This document shows positions 33,325-37,207 of a stretch of 37,207 bases of DNA, in pieces. Numbering within the stretch: the first letter of the stretch is position 1; each line of letters opens with the position of its first letter. Position numbers and translations under genes: made by a program. Below the pieces are notes generated by a model, which did no database searches, was not told the origin of the DNA, and saw only the letters and a program-made list of their open reading frames with translations. The stretch comes from Desulfobaccales bacterium. Its GTDB lineage: Bacteria > Desulfobacterota > Desulfobaccia > Desulfobaccales > 0-14-0-80-60-11. The stretch lies in NCBI GenBank assembly GCA_037481655.1, contig JBBFLF010000024.1, positions 1 to 37,207 on the forward strand. Reading direction: 5' to 3'.

Positions 33325-34482
33325 ATGTTCGTGGAATTGCATATGTTGCAAAATTTTGCCCCGTCCTGCCTGAACCGGGATGACACCAATTCCCCCAAAG
33401 ACTGTGAATTCGGGGGCTATCGCCGGGCCCGCATCTCCAGCCAGTGCATCAAGCGGGCTATCCGCAGGCATTTTCAGGATTACCCCCGTTTATCGCAAGC
33501 CCATTTGGCTAAAAGGACGAAGCTGCTCGTAGACATGCTCACCGATAAATTGGCCGCTGCTGGGAAAGACCTGGAGACCGCCAAAGCAGTAGCCGAAACG
33601 GCTTTGCGCAGTTGTGGCTTGGGAATCAAAAGCGACGGCAAAACTGAATACCTGGTGTTTCTGGGTCAAGGTGAGGTAGCCGCCGTGGCTGAGGCGTGTA
33701 TTCAACATTGGGACGAACTGGCGGCGGCCGCTGGGGAAACCGAGGTCGAAGGCGATAAAAAGGCCAGAAAAAAGGCGAGCAAGGCCGCAGTGCCGGAGGA
33801 ATTCCGGAAAAAAGTGGACACCCTCCTTGATGGCGGCAAAGCCGCGGATCTGGCCCTCTTTGGCCGGATGCTGGCCGATCTGCCGGACAAAAACATCAAC
33901 GCCGCCTGCCAGGTGGCCCATGCCATCTCCACCAACGAAGTCTCCATGGAATTCGATTTCTACACCGCGGTGGACGACCTGCAGCCCCGGGAAGAGACCG
34001 GGGCCGGCATGATGGGCACGGTGGAGTACAACTCGGCCTGCTTTTACCGCTATGCCAATATTGACTTCAAACAACTCGTCAAGAACCTGGGGAACGACCA
34101 GGAGCTGGCCCGCACCGCAGTCCAAGCCTTTCTCACTGCGGCGGTTAAGGCAATCCCCACCGGCAAGCAGAACAGCATGGCGGCCCACAACCCTCCCTCT
34201 CTCGTCTTTGCGGTGGTGCGGGAGCATGGTCTGTGGTCGCTGGCCAACGCTTTTGTGGAGCCGGTGCGCCCCTGGAGGGACGGGAACCTAATACAGAAGT
34301 CCATCACCGCACTGGAAAATTATTGGCAGCGACTGACCACCGCCTTCGGAGATGAGGGTATCAAAGAGAAAGCGGCTCTGGTAGTGGACGGCAAGTTGTC
34401 CTCCCCTCAAATTGCGCAGGTCGATAATCTCGCAGACTTGATTAACAGAGTCATGTCCGCCTTGCCCGGAGGCCAGCCATGA
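33325..34482 (+). CDS. cas7e: Cascade backbone subunit Cas7e (CasC/Cse4)
   Basis: A 385-residue RAMP-type protein, present as six copies along the crRNA. The signature N-terminus MFVELHMLQNFAPSCLNRDD and RARISSQCIKRAIRRHF are clear, followed by the family motif ISTNEVSMEFDFYTAVDD. ATG 33325 follows AAAGGAGG by nine bases; the frame is open upstream into casB but that is overlap. It overlaps cas5e by four bases. Confidence 0.96.
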   Translation: MFVELHMLQNFAPSCLNRDDTNSPKDCEFGGYRRARISSQCIKRAIRRHFQDYPRLSQAHLAKRTKLLVDMLTDKLAAAGKDLETAKAVAETALRSCGLGIKSDGKTEYLVFLGQGEVAAVAEACIQHWDELAAAAGETEVEGDKKARKKASKAAVPEEFRKKVDTLLDGGKAADLALFGRMLADLPDKNINAACQVAHAISTNEVSMEFDFYTAVDDLQPREETGAGMMGTVEYNSACFYRYANIDFKQLVKNLGNDQELARTAVQAFLTAAVKAIPTGKQNSMAAHNPPSLVFAVVREHGLWSLANAFVEPVRPWRDGNLIQKSITALENYWQRLTTAFGDEGIKEKAALVVDGKLSSPQIAQVDNLADLINRVMSALPGGQP

Positions 34483-35258
34483 GCACCCTCCTTCTCCGTC
34501 TGGCCGGCCCCCTGCAATCCTGGGGCATCCAGAGCCGCTTCACCGTCCGGGACACAGCCCTGGAACCTTCCAAAAGCGGCGTGGTGGGATTATTGGCCGC
34601 GGCTTTGGGCCGCCCTCGCCATGCCTCCCTGGAAGACCTAGCCGCGCTTAAGATGGGCGTGCGGGTGGACCGTCAGGGGACCGTGAAAATGGATTTCCAC
34701 ACCGCCGGAGGCACCCACCGCCGGGATGAAGATTATGGGGTGGCCCTGGCCGACGGCAGTGGCAAACGGGCCATCACCTCCCAGCGCTTTTATTTGGCCG
34801 ATGCCGATTTTCTGGTGGGTCTGGAAAGTGACGACGAAGAATTCCTCTGCCGGCTGGACGCCGCCTTAGCCCGGCCACGCTGGCCCTTATATTTGGGGCG
34901 CAAAGCCTTTGTCCCGGGGCGCCCCATTCGCATCACCTATCGGCCACCCCACTTGCCTGGTCCGGAGGGAGTCCCTGGAGTGGTGCGTCTTCCTCTCACT
35001 GAGGCCTTGTCTCAATACCCCTATCTGGCGCGCTCCCCCAAGGAAAAGGACCGACTTCAAAAACAGGGGGAACTTCGCCTGCGCCTGGTGCTGGAAGCCG
35101 AACCCGGCAGCACTTCGGAGGTGCGCCCGGACCAGCCGCTATCCTTTGCCATTCTCGAGCGCCGGTATTTGTTGCGCTATGTCCAGACCACCTTTGTCAG
35201 TCTGCCCGTGGACCTGATTGAGGAGGACCCCCATGTATCTTTCCCGTCTGCTGCTTAA
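34479..35258 (+). CDS. cas5e: Cascade subunit Cas5e (CasD)
   Basis: A 259-residue Cas5 protein that caps the 5' handle of the crRNA. LLRLAGPLQSWGIQSRFTVRDT and EPSKSGVVGLLAAALGR are typical of the family N-terminus, and later YLGRKAFVPGRPI fits. It overlaps the cas7e stop by four bases; its 3' end overlaps the cas6e start by 26 bases. Confidence 0.96.
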   Translation: MSTLLLRLAGPLQSWGIQSRFTVRDTALEPSKSGVVGLLAAALGRPRHASLEDLAALKMGVRVDRQGTVKMDFHTAGGTHRRDEDYGVALADGSGKRAITSQRFYLADADFLVGLESDDEEFLCRLDAALARPRWPLYLGRKAFVPGRPIRITYRPPHLPGPEGVPGVVRLPLTEALSQYPYLARSPKEKDRLQKQGELRLRLVLEAEPGSTSEVRPDQPLSFAILERRYLLRYVQTTFVSLPVDLIEEDPHVSFPSAA

Positions 35259-35997
35259 TCCCAAAAGCCGCAGGGTGGTCCGGGACCTGGCTGACTGCCA
35301 GGAATTGCACCGCACCATTATGTCCGCCTTCCCTTCCGCCGCTTCCCCAGAGGGGGCACGAGCCCAGTTTGGCGTTCTTTACCGACTGGAGCAGGACCGC
35401 CGACACCATCGCCTGATTCTGCTGGTGCAATCATTGGTTTCCCCCGACTGGTCCCGGTTGCCCCAGGATTACTTGGCAGCAGTACCCGGTCTGGAGAATC
35501 CGGCGGTTAAACCGGTGGCCCATCTCTATGAGAGCATCGCTCCTGATACGGTCCTGGCTTTTCGCCTGCGGGCCAACCCCACCCGGAAGATTGACACCAA
35601 AACCGGCCCCGACGGCCGAAGACGACACGGCCGCCGGGTGGAGCTGGTGCGGGAGGAGGACCAGGTGGCTTGGCTTAAACGGAAAGCCCAGGAGGGAGGC
35701 TTCGAGCTCTTGGCTGTCCAGGTACGGGGGTTCACCAAGGAAGAGGGCAGAAAACCGGGGCCTTCCGGCTCTGCCCTGACCGTGGCCGGCGTCCTCTTTG
35801 AAGGTTATTTAAGAGTGACCGATCCCCAGAAATTCCGGGAGCACAGCCTTGTGCGGGGAGTGGGTCCCGGCAAGGCCTACGGCATGGGGCTTTTGTCCTT
35901 GGCGCCCCCTGAGGGAGGTCGTGATGCGGGTCAAAGATCTGCACCTGTTACCCAAGTTCCGGGACGCTCTAACCTATCTCTATGTGGAACATTGTAG
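35233..35997 (+). CDS. cas6e: CRISPR RNA endonuclease Cas6e (CasE)
   Basis: A 254-residue RNA endonuclease that cuts the repeat hairpin. H26 (ELHRTIM) is in the place of the known catalytic His of the family, and the Gly-rich loop GVGPGKAYGMGLLSLAP is at about 209-225, where the family usually ends. About 28 further residues (PEGGRDAGQRSAPV...) are encoded inside cas1, which starts 74 bases before this stop. ATG 35233 follows AGGAGG by six bases. The extended tail suggests loss of an earlier stop codon. Confidence 0.94.
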   Translation: MYLSRLLLNPKSRRVVRDLADCQELHRTIMSAFPSAASPEGARAQFGVLYRLEQDRRHHRLILLVQSLVSPDWSRLPQDYLAAVPGLENPAVKPVAHLYESIAPDTVLAFRLRANPTRKIDTKTGPDGRRRHGRRVELVREEDQVAWLKRKAQEGGFELLAVQVRGFTKEEGRKPGPSGSALTVAGVLFEGYLRVTDPQKFREHSLVRGVGPGKAYGMGLLSLAPPEGGRDAGQRSAPVTQVPGRSNLSLCGTL

Positions 35998-36883
35998 GGT
36001 GGAGCAGGACGACCGGGCCATTGCCCTATGGCAGGCCCAGGGCAAGACCCCGGTCCCTTGCGCCAGTCTGTCCCTTTTGATGCTGGGTCCCGGTACCTCC
36101 ATCACCCATGCCGCCGTGGCCACCCTGGCAGATAACGGCTGCCTGGTGCTGTGGTGCGGCGAAGAAGGCGTCCGTCTTTACGCTCATGGTCTGGGCCTCA
36201 CCCGCAGCGCCGCCTACCTGCTACATCAGGCCCGCCTCTGGGCCAACCCGCGCACCCGGCTCCAAGTGGTATTACGTCTTTACCGGATGCGCTTCGAGGA
36301 ACCCTTGCCTGATACCCTCACCCTGAAACAGATTCGGGGCAAAGAAGGGGTAAGGGTCCGGGAAGCCTATGCCCGGGCTAGCCGGGAAACCGGGGTTCCG
36401 TGGCATGGCCGCGCCTATCGGCGGGACTCCTGGCAGGCTGCCGACCCGGTCAATCGGGCCTTGTCCGCCGCCAACAGTTGTCTTTATGGCATCTGCCATG
36501 CTGCCATCCTGGCCCTGGGCCTGTCCCCCGCCCTGGGCTTTATTCATACCGGCAAGATGCTTTCTTTCGTGTATGACGTGGCCGACCTCTATAAAACCCG
36601 CCTCTCCATCCCCCTCGCCTTTCGGGAGACCGCGGCTGGCCTCCAAAACTTAGAGAGCCGGGTACGTCAAGCCTGTCGGGATGAATTCCGGCGCATATTT
36701 TTCCTCAAGACCATTATCCAGGATTTGCAAGCCCTTCTTGACCTGGAAGCGTTGGCTGATAGTGAAGATTGGGAGAAATATCACCAGGATGAAGCCCTGC
36801 CCGGGGGGTTGTGGGATCCCGAGGAAATGGAGACCGTGGCCGGAGGCCAAAATTTTGCTCCTGACCGGGAGGAGGAAACTTAG
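35924..36883 (+). CDS. cas1: CRISPR integrase Cas1 (type I-E)
   Basis: A 319-residue integrase for new spacers. E141 (RGKEGVRVRE), H208 (GFIHTGKMLS) and D221 (VYDVADLYK) are the metal ligands, at the same numbers as in the E. coli enzyme. ATG 35924 follows GGGAGG by about six bases, with the N-terminus RVKDLHLLPKFRDALTYLYVE of the family. It overlaps cas6e by 74 bases and ends two bases before cas2. Confidence 0.97.
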   Translation: MRVKDLHLLPKFRDALTYLYVEHCRVEQDDRAIALWQAQGKTPVPCASLSLLMLGPGTSITHAAVATLADNGCLVLWCGEEGVRLYAHGLGLTRSAAYLLHQARLWANPRTRLQVVLRLYRMRFEEPLPDTLTLKQIRGKEGVRVREAYARASRETGVPWHGRAYRRDSWQAADPVNRALSAANSCLYGICHAAILALGLSPALGFIHTGKMLSFVYDVADLYKTRLSIPLAFRETAAGLQNLESRVRQACRDEFRRIFFLKTIIQDLQALLDLEALADSEDWEKYHQDEALPGGLWDPEEMETVAGGQNFAPDREEET

Positions 36884-36885
36884 CA

Positions 36886-37161
36886 ATGGTGGTGCTGATC
36901 CTGGAGAAGGTGCCCACATCCCTGAGAGGGGAATTGAGCCGCTGGTTTCTGGAACCCAAGACCGGCGTATTTGTCGGCAAGGTGTCAGCCTTGGTGCGGG
37001 ACCTCCTTTGGGACAAGGTGTGTCGTGGAAAAGGCCAGGGTGCCGCCCTGATGATTTACAACTCCAACCGGGAGCAGGGATTTGACATCCGCAGTCATGG
37101 CGAGACCTCTCGGCAGGTCGTGGACTTCGAGGGCCTTTTGTTGATTCGCATCCCGCAATGA
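36886..37161 (+). CDS. cas2: Cas2 of type I-E
   Basis: A 91-residue Cas2e protein that forms the adaptation complex with Cas1. VVLILEKVPTSLRGELSRWFLE and AALMIYNSNREQGFDIRSHG are hallmarks of the I-E version, which lacks the usual N-terminal catalytic Asp of other Cas2. It ends about 16 bases before the CRISPR repeat. Confidence 0.96.
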   Translation: MVVLILEKVPTSLRGELSRWFLEPKTGVFVGKVSALVRDLLWDKVCRGKGQGAALMIYNSNREQGFDIRSHGETSRQVVDFEGLLLIRIPQ

Positions 37162-37170
37162 TGCGGTTTT
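37153..37170 (+). terminator. Weak terminator-like hairpin overlapping the cas2 stop
   Basis: CCGCA (37153-37157) pairs with TGCGG (37162-37166) around ATGA and is followed by TTTT. The stem is only five pairs, so termination would be weak. Confidence 0.3.
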
Positions 37171-37177
37171 GGGAAGT

Positions 37178-37206
37178 GTTGTCCCCACGCACGTGGGGGT
37201 GAACCG
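37178..37206 (+). CRISPR. First repeat of a type I-E CRISPR array (cut by window end)
   Basis: A 29-base unit starting GTTGTCCCC and ending GGGGGTGAACCG. A perfect stem CCCCACG/CGTGGGG with a CA loop is the type I-E repeat hairpin, and GAACCG-type ends form the crRNA handle in this family. Only one copy is visible, so repeat limits and array size are not proven. Orientation is the same as the cas genes. The repeat could be one or two bases longer on the left. Confidence 0.85.
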
Positions 37207-37207
37207 A

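Overview
The window is a GC-rich bacterial chromosome segment. The gene set suggests an anaerobic Desulfobacterota-type organism (formerly Deltaproteobacteria): a selenium/sulfur-carrier cluster, a ferredoxin-type DUF362 protein, hemerythrin and rubrerythrin-like proteins, a CorC-Lnt-Era string, and a MerR plus VIT/vWA pair. The lineage is inferred from gene content and composition only; no rRNA is present.

Region 1 (1-9.2 kb): a TIGR01777-type NAD-binding epimerase on the plus strand faces a long minus-strand string. Read 5' to 3', that string is speH, CorC-like, lnt, era, a small membrane protein, a sensor histidine kinase and a small lipoprotein. A DUF1015 gene starts divergently at 7810. 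Region 2 (9.2-13.5 kb): yedE, a TusA-like carrier, a DUF3343 (Se/S carrier-like) protein, an NnrD-like kinase-fold protein and a DUF1858-like protein form a candidate selenium/sulfur trafficking cluster, followed by a convergent hsp20. Region 3 (13.6-19.5 kb): pyrB and pyrC, with a probable attenuator before pyrB; then DUF362 ferredoxin, hemerythrin, a ferritin-like protein, tmk and a small protein. Region 4 (19.5-21.5 kb): tRNA-Lys(UUU) and tRNA-Glu(UUC), then about 1.5 kb with no supportable gene.

Region 5 (21.5-37.2 kb) is a defence-like block, all on the plus strand. It starts with a MerR regulator whose transcript looks nearly leaderless, then a VIT/vWA protein. Next is a 1376-residue protein with an N-terminal sacsin-type HATPase and a C-terminal DUF3883 (NO VEIN C-terminal) domain carrying a D...ExK nuclease-like signature. 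A complete type I-E CRISPR-Cas operon follows (cas3, casA, casB, cas7e, cas5e, cas6e, cas1, cas2). The first CRISPR repeat lies only about 16 bases after cas2 and is cut by the window end.

A family of oriented, two-hairpin GC-rich intergenic repeats recurs seven times between 1 and 17.5 kb and is absent from the defence block. The HATPase gene contains a 180-base stretch of about 21% G+C, which points to mosaic origin or a recombined module. The most interesting candidate system is the MerR / VIT-vWA / HATPase-DUF3883 trio placed directly against the type I-E locus.
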